The notes under the pieces: generated by a model
The model's database searches: none
What the model was told of the DNA's origin: nothing
The model's input: the letters and a program-made list of their open reading frames with translations, nothing else
Shown here: positions 34,510 through 43,561 of the stretch, in pieces
How the letters are laid out: each line of letters opens with the position of its first letter
Position numbering within the stretch: position 1 is the stretch's first letter
Position numbers and translations under genes: made by a program
Source: Caballeronia cordobensis
GTDB lineage: Bacteria > Pseudomonadota > Gammaproteobacteria > Burkholderiales > Burkholderiaceae
Direction of reading: 5' to 3'
Length of the DNA stretch: 64,000 bases
Assembly (NCBI RefSeq): GCF_001544575.2
Contig: NZ_FCNY02000009.1
Location: 248,001 to 312,000, forward strand

Positions 34510-34896
34510 GTGGCGAATCTGGATCTCGACAATCCGTTTCTCGAAGCGCTTGGCGCGGTCTTCACCGAATGGCGGGCGGGCTACGCCGAATTCAGGATGC
34601 CGATTCATGCCGGTCATCTGAACCGGCAGCGCATCCTGCAAGGCGGCGCGATCGCCACGCTGCTCGACGCGGCCTGCGGCTACGCGGGTCTTTTCACGAC
34701 GGGCGCCGCGCCCGTGCACGGCTTCACGCTCTCGCTCACGGTGAATTACCTGGATCGCGGCATTGGCGATCAGGTCGTCGCGAAGGGCTTTCTCGAACGG
34801 CAAGGCCGCTCGGTGTATTTCGCGCGCGGCGAGGCGTGGATCGACGGCCGCGTGATGATCGCGAGCGCGCAAGGCACCTTCAAATACGCGCGCTGA
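34510..34896 (+). CDS. PaaI-type hotdog thioesterase
   Basis: 128 residues with the hotdog-fold signature: HLNRQRILQGGAIATLLDAACGYAG (segment RILQGGAIATLLD near residue 42) and SLTVNYLDRGIGDQVVAKG near 77, ending in GRVMIASAQGTFKY. Members hydrolyse acyl- or aryl-CoA thioesters, often to release CoA in catabolic pathways. GTG at 34510 with CAGGAG nine bases upstream. Its stop overlaps the start of the LysR gene (TGATG), so the two are coupled; both precede the CoA-transferase/lyase operon. Confidence 0.88.
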   Translation: MANLDLDNPFLEALGAVFTEWRAGYAEFRMPIHAGHLNRQRILQGGAIATLLDAACGYAGLFTTGAAPVHGFTLSLTVNYLDRGIGDQVVAKGFLERQGRSVYFARGEAWIDGRVMIASAQGTFKYAR

Positions 34897-35813
34897 TGGC
34901 CACGCGAAATCTTCTCAGACGTCTGGATCTCACGACGCTGCAGCTCTTTCTGGCGGTGTTCGAGGAAGGCACGCTGACGCGCGCGGCGGAGCGCGAGGCG
35001 ATCGCGGTCTCGGCGGCGAGCAAGCGGCTGCTCGAACTGGAGCAGGCGGTGGGGGCGGTGCTGTTCGAGCGCAAGGCGCGCGGCATGGACCTGACGCCCG
35101 CGGGCGAAACGCTGCTGCATCACGCGCGGCGCGTGCTGCGCGATGTCGAGAACATCGGCATCGAACTCGCGGAGCACGCGAGCGGCGTGCGCGGCTACGT
35201 CCGGATGATGGCGAATCTGTCGGCGATCGTCGAATTCCTGCCGGAAGACCTGCGCGCGTTCTCGTCCGTGCACGATCAGATCAAGATCGATCTGGAGGAA
35301 AGGCCGAGCGGCGGCATCGTCGAAGGCGTGGCGGACAGTCTCGTCGATCTCGGCATCTGCTCGGGCGACGCCGACACGCGCGGCCTCGAAAGCGCGCATT
35401 ACCGGCACGACCGCCTGTGCATCGTGACGCCGGGCGATCATCCGCTGGCGCATCGCGAAAGCGTGGCGTTCGCCGACACGCTCGATTTCGATCACATCGG
35501 CCTGCACTCGGCCAGCTCCATCAACATGCGCACCCATCTCGCCGCACGACAGGCGGGGCGCGCGCTGCGGCTGCGCATCCACGTACCGGGTTTCGACGCC
35601 GTTTGCCGCATGGTGCAGGCCGGCATGGGCGTGGGCGTGCTGCCGCTGCAAGTGTTCGAAGCGATGGGCCGCCAGCTCGGAATTGCCGCCGTAGCGCTCG
35701 ACGAGGAATGGGCCGCGCGCAGTCTCGTCATCGTCGTGCGCGATTCGGATGCGCTTTCGCCGGTGAGCCGGCTGCTGTTCGATCATCTGCGCACCGTCGA
35801 AGCGCGCGGCTAG
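34896..35813 (+). CDS. LysR-family transcriptional regulator
   Basis: 305 residues. Winged HTH at about 10-68 (LQLFLAVFEEGTLTRAAERE, SAASKRLLELEQAVGAVLFER) and a periplasmic-binding-like effector domain from about 95 (SGVRGYVRMMANLSAIVEFLP) to the end. ATG at 34896 overlaps the thioesterase stop. It is encoded on the same strand and 121 bp before the CoA-transferase operon, so it probably regulates that operon; the ligand would be its substrate or a CoA ester. Confidence 0.92.
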   Translation: MATRNLLRRLDLTTLQLFLAVFEEGTLTRAAEREAIAVSAASKRLLELEQAVGAVLFERKARGMDLTPAGETLLHHARRVLRDVENIGIELAEHASGVRGYVRMMANLSAIVEFLPEDLRAFSSVHDQIKIDLEERPSGGIVEGVADSLVDLGICSGDADTRGLESAHYRHDRLCIVTPGDHPLAHRESVAFADTLDFDHIGLHSASSINMRTHLAARQAGRALRLRIHVPGFDAVCRMVQAGMGVGVLPLQVFEAMGRQLGIAAVALDEEWAARSLVIVVRDSDALSPVSRLLFDHLRTVEARG

Positions 35814-35934
35814 CTTTCAAAATCCCCGCGAGCGTTCGCGTTTGGCGAACGGTGCTTGCCGAAATGCGGTTGGACGGGGCGTAGCGTTCGCCAATAAGCT
35901 TGTCTCACAGCACAAATTTCAGGAGACAAGCAGC

Positions 35935-37128
35935 ATGAGCGGACCCCTTCAGGGCATTCGCGTCATCGAGATCGGCACGTTGATCGCCGCGCCTTTCGCG
36001 GCGCGCATGCTGGCCGAATTCGGCGCGGAAGTCATCAAGATCGAAACGCCCAACGGCGGCGATCCCCTTCGCAAATGGCGCAAGCTCCACGAGGGCACCT
36101 CGCTCTGGTGGTATCTGCAGTCGCGCAACAAGAAGTCGGTGTGCGTCAACCTCAAGTCGCCCGAAGGCGCCGGCGTCATCAAGCGGCTGGCGGCGGACGC
36201 GGACATCGTCATCGAAAACATGCGTCCCGGCGCGCTCGAAAAGCTCGGCCTCGGCTGGGACGTGCTGCACGCCATCAACCCGAAGCTGACGATGGTGCGC
36301 ATCTCCGGTTACGGACAGACCGGTCCGTACCGCGATCGTCCGGGCTTCGGCGCGATCGGCGAAGCGATGGGCGGCATCCGCTACACGACCGGCGACGCCG
36401 AAGGGCTGCCCGCGCGCGTCGGCGTGAGCCTCGGCGATTCGCTCGCCTCGCTGCACGGCGTGATCGGCGCGCTGATGTCGGTACTGCGCGTGAAGACCGG
36501 CCAGGGCGACGGCCAGGTGGTCGATGTGTCGCTCGTCGAAAGCGTCTTCAACCTGATGGAAAGTCTCGTCCCCGAATACGACCTGCTCGGCCATGTGCGC
36601 GAGCGCAGCGGCGGGGCGCTGCCGGGCATCGCGCCGTCGAACACGTATCGCACGGAGGATGGCGGCTTCGTCGTGATCGCGGGCAACAGCGATCCGATCT
36701 ACAAGCGCCTGATGCACGTGATCGGCCGCGCCGATCTCGCCGACGATCCCGCGCTCGCCCACAACGACGGCCGCGTGAAGCAGAGCGCGATGCTCGACGA
36801 AGCGATCACCGCATGGACTTCGCATCACTCGATGAACGAGGTGCTCGCGACGATGGAGCGCGAGGAAGTGCCGGCGGGCCGCATCTATTCGGTCGCGGAC
36901 ATCGTCGAGGATGCCCACTATCAAGCGCGCGACATGCTGTTGCAGGCGGACCTGCCGGGCGGCGTCGCGGTGAAGATGCCGGGCATCGTGCCGAAACTCT
37001 CCGACACGCCGGGCGAAGTGCGCTGGCAGGGTCCGGCGCTCGGCGAGCACACGGCGCCAGTGCTCGAAGCGCTCGGTTTCGATGCGGACGAAGTGGAGCG
37101 GCTGCGCGCCGCGGGAGCGGTGCAATGA
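35935..37128 (+). CDS. CaiB/BaiF family (class III) CoA-transferase
   Basis: 397 residues. IRVIEIGTLIAAPFAARML at the N-terminus, EVIKIETPNGGDPLR near 35, NKKSVCVNLKSPEG near 66, and the catalytic aspartate in GVSLGDSLASLHG near 165. Transfers CoA between carboxylic acids without free intermediates. The next gene, coupled by ATGA, is an HMG-CoA lyase homologue, so the acid activated is probably a 3-hydroxy-3-methyl dicarboxylate (such as 3-hydroxy-3-methylglutarate) or citramalate, with succinyl-CoA as likely donor. ATG at 35935 follows AGGAGACAAGCAGC. Confidence 0.93.
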   Translation: MSGPLQGIRVIEIGTLIAAPFAARMLAEFGAEVIKIETPNGGDPLRKWRKLHEGTSLWWYLQSRNKKSVCVNLKSPEGAGVIKRLAADADIVIENMRPGALEKLGLGWDVLHAINPKLTMVRISGYGQTGPYRDRPGFGAIGEAMGGIRYTTGDAEGLPARVGVSLGDSLASLHGVIGALMSVLRVKTGQGDGQVVDVSLVESVFNLMESLVPEYDLLGHVRERSGGALPGIAPSNTYRTEDGGFVVIAGNSDPIYKRLMHVIGRADLADDPALAHNDGRVKQSAMLDEAITAWTSHHSMNEVLATMEREEVPAGRIYSVADIVEDAHYQARDMLLQADLPGGVAVKMPGIVPKLSDTPGEVRWQGPALGEHTAPVLEALGFDADEVERLRAAGAVQ

Positions 37129-38069
37129 ATTACGAATGCAAAGAACCCTTGATCGTTCAGGAAGTCGCGCCGCGCGACGGCCTGCAGATCGAAAAGCAGT
37201 GGGTCGAGACCGAAGACAAGATCGCGCTGATCGACGGCCTTTCCGCGTGCGGCTTCACGCGCATCGAGGCGGGCTCGTTCGTGTCGCCGAAAGCGATTCC
37301 CGCATTGCGCGACGGCGACGCCGTGTTCAACGGCATCCGCCGTTCCTTGCGGACGATCTACGTCGCGCTCGTGCCGAACGCGAAGGGCGCGGAACGCGCG
37401 CTCGCCGCGCAGGCGGACGAGCTGAACCTCGTGATGTCCGCGAGCCAGACGCACAACCGCGCCAACATGCGCATGAGCTGCGAGGCTTCGCTGGCCGGTT
37501 TCGGCGATATCGTGAAGCGGGTTCAGGGCGACGCCGACGTGACGCTGAACGCCACCATTGCCACCGCGTTTGGCTGCCCGTTCGAAGGGCGCATCGATGA
37601 AGACCGTGTCGTGTCGATTGCGCGGACGTATCGCGAGATGGGCATCGCGGGCGTCACCCTCGCCGATACGACGGGCATGGCGAATCCGCGTCAGGTCGCT
37701 CGGCTCGTCGCCCGCGTGCTCGAACACGTGCCCGCCGCCGATCTGACGCTGCACTTTCACAACACGCGCGGCCTCGGCCTCGCCAACGTGCTCGCCGCCT
37801 ACGACGTGGGCGCGCGCCGCTTCGACGCCGCGCTCGGCGGTCTCGGCGGCTGCCCGTTCGCGCCGGGCGCGTCGGGAAACATCTGCACCGAAGACCTCGT
37901 GAATCTGTGCGACGAAATGGAAATTCCGACGGGCGTCGATCTGCAGAAGCTGATCGCGCTGTCGCGCACGGTGCCCGCGCTCGTCGGCCATGAGGTGTCC
38001 GGCCAGGTCGCGAAGGCGGGACGCAACTGCGATCTGCATCCGGCGCCCGATTACGTGCGGGCCATCTGA
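37125..38069 (+). CDS. hydroxymethylglutaryl-CoA lyase family protein
   Basis: 314 residues of the DRE-TIM metallolyase superfamily. Metal and catalytic residues: EVAPRDGLQ near 13 (Arg-Asp), LHFHNTRG near 205 (HxH metal ligands) and the active-site loop GGLGGCPFAPGASGN near 240 with its cysteine, the HMG-CoA lyase signature. Cleaves HMG-CoA to acetyl-CoA and acetoacetate; related enzymes cleave citramalyl-CoA or other 3-hydroxyacyl-CoAs. Starts inside the CoA-transferase stop (ATGA), so both products are made together. Confidence 0.92.
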   Translation: MNYECKEPLIVQEVAPRDGLQIEKQWVETEDKIALIDGLSACGFTRIEAGSFVSPKAIPALRDGDAVFNGIRRSLRTIYVALVPNAKGAERALAAQADELNLVMSASQTHNRANMRMSCEASLAGFGDIVKRVQGDADVTLNATIATAFGCPFEGRIDEDRVVSIARTYREMGIAGVTLADTTGMANPRQVARLVARVLEHVPAADLTLHFHNTRGLGLANVLAAYDVGARRFDAALGGLGGCPFAPGASGNICTEDLVNLCDEMEIPTGVDLQKLIALSRTVPALVGHEVSGQVAKAGRNCDLHPAPDYVRAI

Positions 38070-38102
38070 ATTCAAAAGACCAAAACATCATCGGAGACAA
38101 AC

Positions 38103-39440
38103 ATGAGCGATCTGAGCGTAGGCACGGCTAACGAGCCGCAAGCGACCGAAAACACCGCGGACATCATCCGCAAAGTGGCGTGGCGGCTCATGCCGCTCAT
38201 CATGCTGTGTTATCTGTTCGCGTTTTTCGACCGCATCAACATCAGCTTCGCGAAGTTTCAGCTACAAAGCTCGCTAGGCTTTTCGGATACCGCTTACGGT
38301 CTCGGCGCGAGCCTTTTCGTGATCGGCTACGTGCTCTTCGAAGTGCCGAGCAACATGCTGCTCTACAAGGTCGGCGCGCGCCGCTGGATCGCGCGCATCA
38401 TGATTTCGTGGGGCATCGCGACCGCGCTGATGGTCTTCGTGCAGACCGAATGGCAGTTCTACGGGCTGCGCTTCATCATCGGCGCGATGGAAGCGGGCTT
38501 CGCGCCCGGCGTGCTGTATTACCTGACGCTGTGGTTCCCGGCGAGCTATCGCGGCCGCATCACGTCGCTGCTGTTTCTGGCGTCGGCGTTCTCGGGTCTC
38601 GTCGGCGCGCCGATTTCGGGTCTCGTGCTCGGCCACATGAACGGCGTGTTCGGCATCGCCGGCTGGCACTGGCTGTTCCTGCTCGGCGGCCTGCCGTGCG
38701 TGCTGCTCGGCTTTCTCGTGCTGAAGGTGCTGAAGGATCGCGTCGATGACGCCGCGTGGCTCACCGCGTCCGAGAAGACGTATCTGAAGAGCCAGATTTC
38801 GACGCAAAGCCAGCACACGGACACCGGCCATTCGCTGTTCGGCGCGATCAAGACGCCCGGCTTTCTGATGCTCGGCCTGATCTATTTCCTGATCCAGATC
38901 GCGTCGTACGGTCTGAACTTCTGGGCGCCGCACCTGATCCGCGCGGCGGGCACGCAGAATCCGACGATCATCGGTCTTCTGACGGCGGTGCCGTATATCT
39001 GCGGCGCAATCTGCATGGTGGTGGTCGGGCGCATGTCGGACCGGTCGGGCGAGCGCCGCAAGTTCGTCGCGATCTTGCTCGTGATGGCGGCGGTGGGTTT
39101 CTTCGCGGCGGGCATCTTCGACAAGCAGACGACCCTTCTGATCGCCGCCCTCGGCGTGATGGGCGCGGGCGTGATCGCATCGATCCCGGCGTTCTGGGCG
39201 TTGCCGCCCAAGCTGCTGACGGGTGCGGGCGCGGCGGGCGGCATCGCGTTGATCAATACGCTCGGGCAGCTCGGCGGCATCGTCAGCCCGGTGATGGTGG
39301 GCCGCATCCGCGACACGATGGGCAGCACGACGCCCGCGCTGTACGCGATCGGCGCGATGAGCGTGATCTGCGCGCTGCTGCTGCTGTTCGGCTTGCCGCA
39401 ATCCCTCAGGCAGCGGGACCACTCGGAGCACAAGGCTTGA
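38103..39440 (+). CDS. MFS transporter, ACS family
   Basis: 445 residues, about 12 transmembrane helices. ACS features: KVAWRLMPLIMLCYLFAFFD then RINISFAKFQL near residue 40, LWFPASYRGRITS near 145, RSGERRKFV in the central loop. It is the third gene of the CoA-transferase/lyase operon (33-bp gap, ribosome site CGGAGACAAAC) and so most likely imports the dicarboxylate that the operon activates and cleaves. Ends before a strong convergent terminator. Confidence 0.92.
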   Translation: MSDLSVGTANEPQATENTADIIRKVAWRLMPLIMLCYLFAFFDRINISFAKFQLQSSLGFSDTAYGLGASLFVIGYVLFEVPSNMLLYKVGARRWIARIMISWGIATALMVFVQTEWQFYGLRFIIGAMEAGFAPGVLYYLTLWFPASYRGRITSLLFLASAFSGLVGAPISGLVLGHMNGVFGIAGWHWLFLLGGLPCVLLGFLVLKVLKDRVDDAAWLTASEKTYLKSQISTQSQHTDTGHSLFGAIKTPGFLMLGLIYFLIQIASYGLNFWAPHLIRAAGTQNPTIIGLLTAVPYICGAICMVVVGRMSDRSGERRKFVAILLVMAAVGFFAAGIFDKQTTLLIAALGVMGAGVIASIPAFWALPPKLLTGAGAAGGIALINTLGQLGGIVSPVMVGRIRDTMGSTTPALYAIGAMSVICALLLLFGLPQSLRQRDHSEHKA

Positions 39441-39471
39441 GGCTTCGGCGAGTGTAAGCGTTTCTCAAAGT

Positions 39472-39506
39472 CAAAGCGCCCGGCGGACACTCCCCCGGGC
39501 GCTTTG
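39472..39506. terminator. bidirectional terminator between convergent operons
   Basis: A perfect 12-bp stem (39472-39483 with 39495-39506) with an 11-base loop. CAAAG/CTTTG at its ends gives short A and T runs on both strands. It separates the convergent MFS gene and phosphoketolase gene and can end both. Confidence 0.8.
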
Positions 39507-39510
39507 CGCT

Positions 39511-41910
39511 TCAACCCTTCCAGGTCCACTCGCGGATCTCGTCGCGGTCGATGCCTTCCTCATGCGCATACCGCACGCTCTCGATGATCTGATTCTTGAG
39601 CCATTCCTTGGTATGCGCGCTGCTGCCGGCGATGCGCGGCACGCGGTCGATCACGTCGATCGCGAGCGTGTAGCGGTCCACGCCGTTGATGATCGCGAGC
39701 TCGAACGGCGTGTTGATATTGCCGCGCTCCCGATACCCATGCACGTGCATGTTCGCGTGATTCGTGCGGTTGTACGTGAGCTTGTGCACGAGCGTCGGAT
39801 ATGAATGGAAGTTGAAGATCACGGGCTTGTCGCGCGTGAAGATCGAATCGAAATCGCGATGCGACAGGCCGTGCGGATGATCGGTGTCCGGCAGCAGCCT
39901 GAACAGATCGACCACGTTCACGAAGCGAATCTTGAGGTCGGCGCAATGCGCCTTCAGGATCTCGACGGCGGCGAGCGCTTCCATCGTCGCGATATCGCCC
40001 GCGCACGCGATCACCGCGTCCGGTTCCGCGCCCTGATCGGTCGAGGCCCAGTCCCAGATGCCGATACCCTTCGCGCAATGCACGATCGCGTCGCGCATGC
40101 TCAGGTACTGCAAATGCGGCTGCTTGTCCGCGACGATCACGTTGACGTAATCGTGCGTGCGCAGGCAGTGATCGGCGACGCTCAAGAGGCAGTTCGCATC
40201 GGGCGGCAGATAGATGCGCACGACGCCCGGGCTCTTGTTGGTGACGACATCGAGAAAGCCGGGGTCCTGGTGCGTGAAGCCGTTGTGATCCTGCCGCCAC
40301 ACGAGCGACGTGATGAGCAGGTTGATCGAGGGAACCGGGCGGCGCCACGCGAGTTCGTTTTTCGCTTTTTCGAGCCACTTCGCGTGCTGGTTGAACATCG
40401 AGTCGATCACGTGTACGAAGGCTTCGTAGGTCGCGAAGAGGCCGTGGCGGCCCGTCAGCACATAGCCTTCGAACCAGCCTTCGAGCGTGTGCTCGGAGAG
40501 CATTTCCATCACGCGGCCATCGATGGACAGCGCGCCGCCGTCGTCGTCCTCGGGCAGCGTTTGCGCGAGCCAGCGCTTGCCGGACGCCTCGTAGACGCCA
40601 TCGAGCTTGTTGCTCGCGGTTTCGTCCGGGCCGAAGAGACGGAAGCGCGTCATGTTGCGGCGGATCACGTCGCGCAGGAAGGTGGCGAGCACGGCCGTCG
40701 GCGACTGATAGACGCTCGCCGCGCGCTTGAACTCGAACGCGTAGTCGCGGATATCGGGCAGATCGAGCGATTGCGGCAGCACGCCGCCATTCGCGTGCGG
40801 ATTCGCGCTGATGCGCCGCGTGCCTTCAGGCGCGAGCGCGCGCAGCGTGTCGACCGGGCGGCCGTCTTCGTCGAAGAGTTCCTCGGGCCGGTAGCTGCGC
40901 AGCCAGCTTTCGAGCAGCGCGAGATTGCGGTGATTGCTGGCCGGATCGGCGATCGGCACCTGATGCGAGCGCCAGTAGTTCTCGACCTTGTGGCCGTCCA
41001 CTTCCTTCGGGCCGGTCCAGCCTTTGGGCGTGCGCAGGACGATCATGGGCCAGCGCGGGCGCGTCACGTTTTCGGGATTTGCGCGCGCGTTCGCCTGAAT
41101 CGCGCGGATTTCGCCGATGCAGCGTTCGAGCGTCGCCGCCATGCGCTGATGCATCGCCTCGGGCTCGTCGCCTTCGACGAAATGCGCCGTGTAGCCGTAG
41201 CCCTTGAAGAGCGCGTCGAGTTCGTCGTGCGGAATGCGCGCGAGAATCGTCGGATTGGCGATCTTGTAGCCGTTCAGATGGAGGATCGGCAGCACCGCGC
41301 CGTCGGTCGCGGGATTGAGAAACTTGTTCGAATGCCACGAGGTGGCGAGCGGGCCGGTTTCCGCTTCGCCGTCGCCCACAACGGTCGCGACGATCAGATC
41401 GGGATTGTCGAACGCCGCGCCGAACGCATGCGAGAGGCTATAGCCGAGCTCGCCGCCTTCGTGGATGGACCCCGGCGTCTCCGGCGTGCAGTGCGAGCCG
41501 ATGCCGCCCGGCGATGAAAACGCGCGAAACAGCTTCAGCATGCCGCGCTCGTCGGCGCTGCGATCGGGATAGATTTCCGAGTAGTGGCCTTCGAGCCAGG
41601 CGTTCGCGAGCGTCGCCGGCGCGCCGTGTCCGGGGCCGGAGACGAACAGCACGTTCAGATCGTCGCGTTTGATCAGGCGATTCAGATGCACCCACACGAA
41701 CGACTGGCCCGGATCGGAGCCCCAGTGGCCCAGCAGACGCCGTTTGATGTGTTCCGGCCTGAGCGGCTCGCGCAACAGCGGATTCGCGCGCAGGTAGATC
41801 ATGCCGGCCGAAAGATAATTGCAGGCCCGCCAGTACGCGTCGATTTTCGCGAGGAGATCGGGGGCGAGAGGGGTCTCGAGAGCGGTCGAGGGCGTGACGT
41901 CGTCGTTCAA
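39511..41910 (-). CDS. xfp: xylulose-5-phosphate/fructose-6-phosphate phosphoketolase
   Basis: 799 residues, normal for the family. Thiamine-diphosphate enzyme that splits xylulose 5-phosphate (or fructose 6-phosphate) with phosphate to acetyl phosphate and glyceraldehyde 3-phosphate (or erythrose 4-phosphate). Visible: GHWGSDPGQSFVWVHLNR near 60, SGPGHGAPA near 85, HEGGELGYSLSHAFGA near 145, the ThDP motif GDGEAETGPLATSW near 173, and LTSLVWRQDHNGFTHQDPG near 540. TTG at 41910 has AAGGAG six bases upstream; an ATG at 41994 has none. No acetate kinase or phosphotransacetylase gene is nearby. Confidence 0.94.
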   Translation of the reverse strand: MNDDVTPSTALETPLAPDLLAKIDAYWRACNYLSAGMIYLRANPLLREPLRPEHIKRRLLGHWGSDPGQSFVWVHLNRLIKRDDLNVLFVSGPGHGAPATLANAWLEGHYSEIYPDRSADERGMLKLFRAFSSPGGIGSHCTPETPGSIHEGGELGYSLSHAFGAAFDNPDLIVATVVGDGEAETGPLATSWHSNKFLNPATDGAVLPILHLNGYKIANPTILARIPHDELDALFKGYGYTAHFVEGDEPEAMHQRMAATLERCIGEIRAIQANARANPENVTRPRWPMIVLRTPKGWTGPKEVDGHKVENYWRSHQVPIADPASNHRNLALLESWLRSYRPEELFDEDGRPVDTLRALAPEGTRRISANPHANGGVLPQSLDLPDIRDYAFEFKRAASVYQSPTAVLATFLRDVIRRNMTRFRLFGPDETASNKLDGVYEASGKRWLAQTLPEDDDGGALSIDGRVMEMLSEHTLEGWFEGYVLTGRHGLFATYEAFVHVIDSMFNQHAKWLEKAKNELAWRRPVPSINLLITSLVWRQDHNGFTHQDPGFLDVVTNKSPGVVRIYLPPDANCLLSVADHCLRTHDYVNVIVADKQPHLQYLSMRDAIVHCAKGIGIWDWASTDQGAEPDAVIACAGDIATMEALAAVEILKAHCADLKIRFVNVVDLFRLLPDTDHPHGLSHRDFDSIFTRDKPVIFNFHSYPTLVHKLTYNRTNHANMHVHGYRERGNINTPFELAIINGVDRYTLAIDVIDRVPRIAGSSAHTKEWLKNQIIESVRYAHEEGIDRDEIREWTWKG

Positions 41911-42097
41911 TTGCTTCTCCTTGGCAAATGAAAGGATGGGTCGAGCGTCGTGCGTGCGGCTTCGCGCAGGATTGGCTCCTGCGCGCGGTTCCATGATCGA
42001 GGGTGTATGTGGCGTGACGGTTGCAGCGAGCGCGACGCCGGTTTCAAGCGTCGCAAACCATCTTAAAGCGGTTCGGCCGGATCGACAGCGGGGCGCG

Positions 42098-43396
42098 TCA
42101 TTCCATCGCGGTGTGCTTGAGGTCGTAGTCCATCAGCACGGCGCGGTTGTCCTGCCACATGCCGATGTAATGAACCATGAAGCTGTCCGGCCGGCGGTAG
42201 ACACACGGCGTATTCAGATCGATGAAGCTGTGAATCTGTGCCGTGTCGAAGCCGGACTGCGCCTCGAAGGCGCGAATGAAGAAGTGCTGGTCGCCCTGGC
42301 TTGCGTAGACGTGCGACTTGTCGTCCACCTGCGCGCACTCGTTCATGATGTGCGCCAGCGCGTCGTAGTTTTCCTGATTGCGCTGAAAGCCCATGATGCC
42401 GGAGTTGAAACTCCACGTGCCGACGTCGCGCGCAAGCACGGTGTTGCGCTCGTGCGTGAGCGGTTCGAGCCGCCGGTTCATGTCGTTGATGAGCACGTCG
42501 GCGTCGAGCCAGAACACCCATTGATGATGCGGCAGGTATTCGCGCAGCAAGGCGGCCTTGAACCAGTTGCCGGAGCTTTTGCCGTCGTTCAGTTGAGGCG
42601 GAATATCGCGATGCACGTACAGCGTATAGCCATGACGCTCGCAATAGCGCCTGAAGTTGGCCTCGGCGATGCGCCCGTAACGCGCGATGTTCGGCGTATA
42701 CAGCATGACGAGCGCGATCGCGCGGCCCGGCTGCGAGACGCTATGCGTGGCTGTCTCGCGCACGCCGTTATCCGGGAAAGAGAGATACGGCAGCCCGCGC
42801 GCGGTGCATTCGTTGATGTGCTCGAACGCGGCGGCGCGAAAACGCCGGTGGTGCTTTTCGTCGCGAAAACTGGCGGCGAACGCATTCCAGGTCGCCCAGA
42901 CGCTTTCGAGATTGGCCGCCACCGGCGCGACGACACAGACGTCGCCGATGCGAAAGTGAGCCGGGCTGGCGTCGAAGGCTTGCAGCAAGCCGGCTTCGTG
43001 CTCCGGCAATGCGCATCCGTAGCGGCACGTGCCGAGGAGATCCGCAATCTGCTGGCGCACGGACTCCGTGTTGCGGAAGAGGAGCACGTCCGTCTGCGCA
43101 TGCTCCGATTCGGTGCGCACGACGAGCCAGTCCCGGCCCGCCATCAGGAGCGGCAATTCCACCGGCTGAAGAATGGCGGCGTTTTCGTTCAGCAGCAGCA
43201 CGATTTCATGCGGCGCGGCTTCGTGCAAGTAATGCAGCAGCGTTTCGTATTTATAGACCCAGCGAACGCCCGGGTTGCTGCCGGACAGGTCCGACATATC
43301 GATCTCGACGTGGCGATACCCCTGCGCGCGGGCGTAGTGCCGATGATTGGCGAGCGCGCCGGGCGCGCGGTCGAACAGAAGGCTGATGACGATCAT
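42098..43396 (-). CDS. protein with two tandem GMA12/MNN10-like glycosyltransferase domains
   Basis: 432 residues from ATG 43396 (an ATG at 43501 would add 35 residues without family character). The C-terminal half (about 205-420) is a galactosyltransferase GMA12/MNN10-type GT-A domain: VMLYTPNIARYGRIAE, SGNWFKAALLREYLPH, then FWLDADVLIND with the metal motif D298-A-D300, and STWSFNSGIMGFQR-like GTWSFNSGIMGFQRN. The N-terminal half (1-150) repeats the same order (VISLLFDRAPGALANH, RWVYKYETLLHYLHE, EIVLLLNENAAIL) but has N70-E-N72 where the DxD should be, so it looks inactive. Acceptor unknown; likely surface polysaccharide. Confidence 0.82.
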   Translation of the reverse strand: MIVISLLFDRAPGALANHRHYARAQGYRHVEIDMSDLSGSNPGVRWVYKYETLLHYLHEAAPHEIVLLLNENAAILQPVELPLLMAGRDWLVVRTESEHAQTDVLLFRNTESVRQQIADLLGTCRYGCALPEHEAGLLQAFDASPAHFRIGDVCVVAPVAANLESVWATWNAFAASFRDEKHHRRFRAAAFEHINECTARGLPYLSFPDNGVRETATHSVSQPGRAIALVMLYTPNIARYGRIAEANFRRYCERHGYTLYVHRDIPPQLNDGKSSGNWFKAALLREYLPHHQWVFWLDADVLINDMNRRLEPLTHERNTVLARDVGTWSFNSGIMGFQRNQENYDALAHIMNECAQVDDKSHVYASQGDQHFFIRAFEAQSGFDTAQIHSFIDLNTPCVYRRPDSFMVHYIGMWQDNRAVLMDYDLKHTAME

Positions 43397-43561
43397 GAAA
43401 GCGAAAACGAGAAGAAGCGACGGTGCGTCGCACGATGCGCTCGCGGACGGGCCGCGCGAGCTAAACCGTCTAGCATCGCTGCCGCACGCCCCGGTTCGCA
43501 TCGGAGCCGTCTGAAAACTGACGGAAAGACGCGATTTCTCAAGCGCTCATAAAATGTCCGA

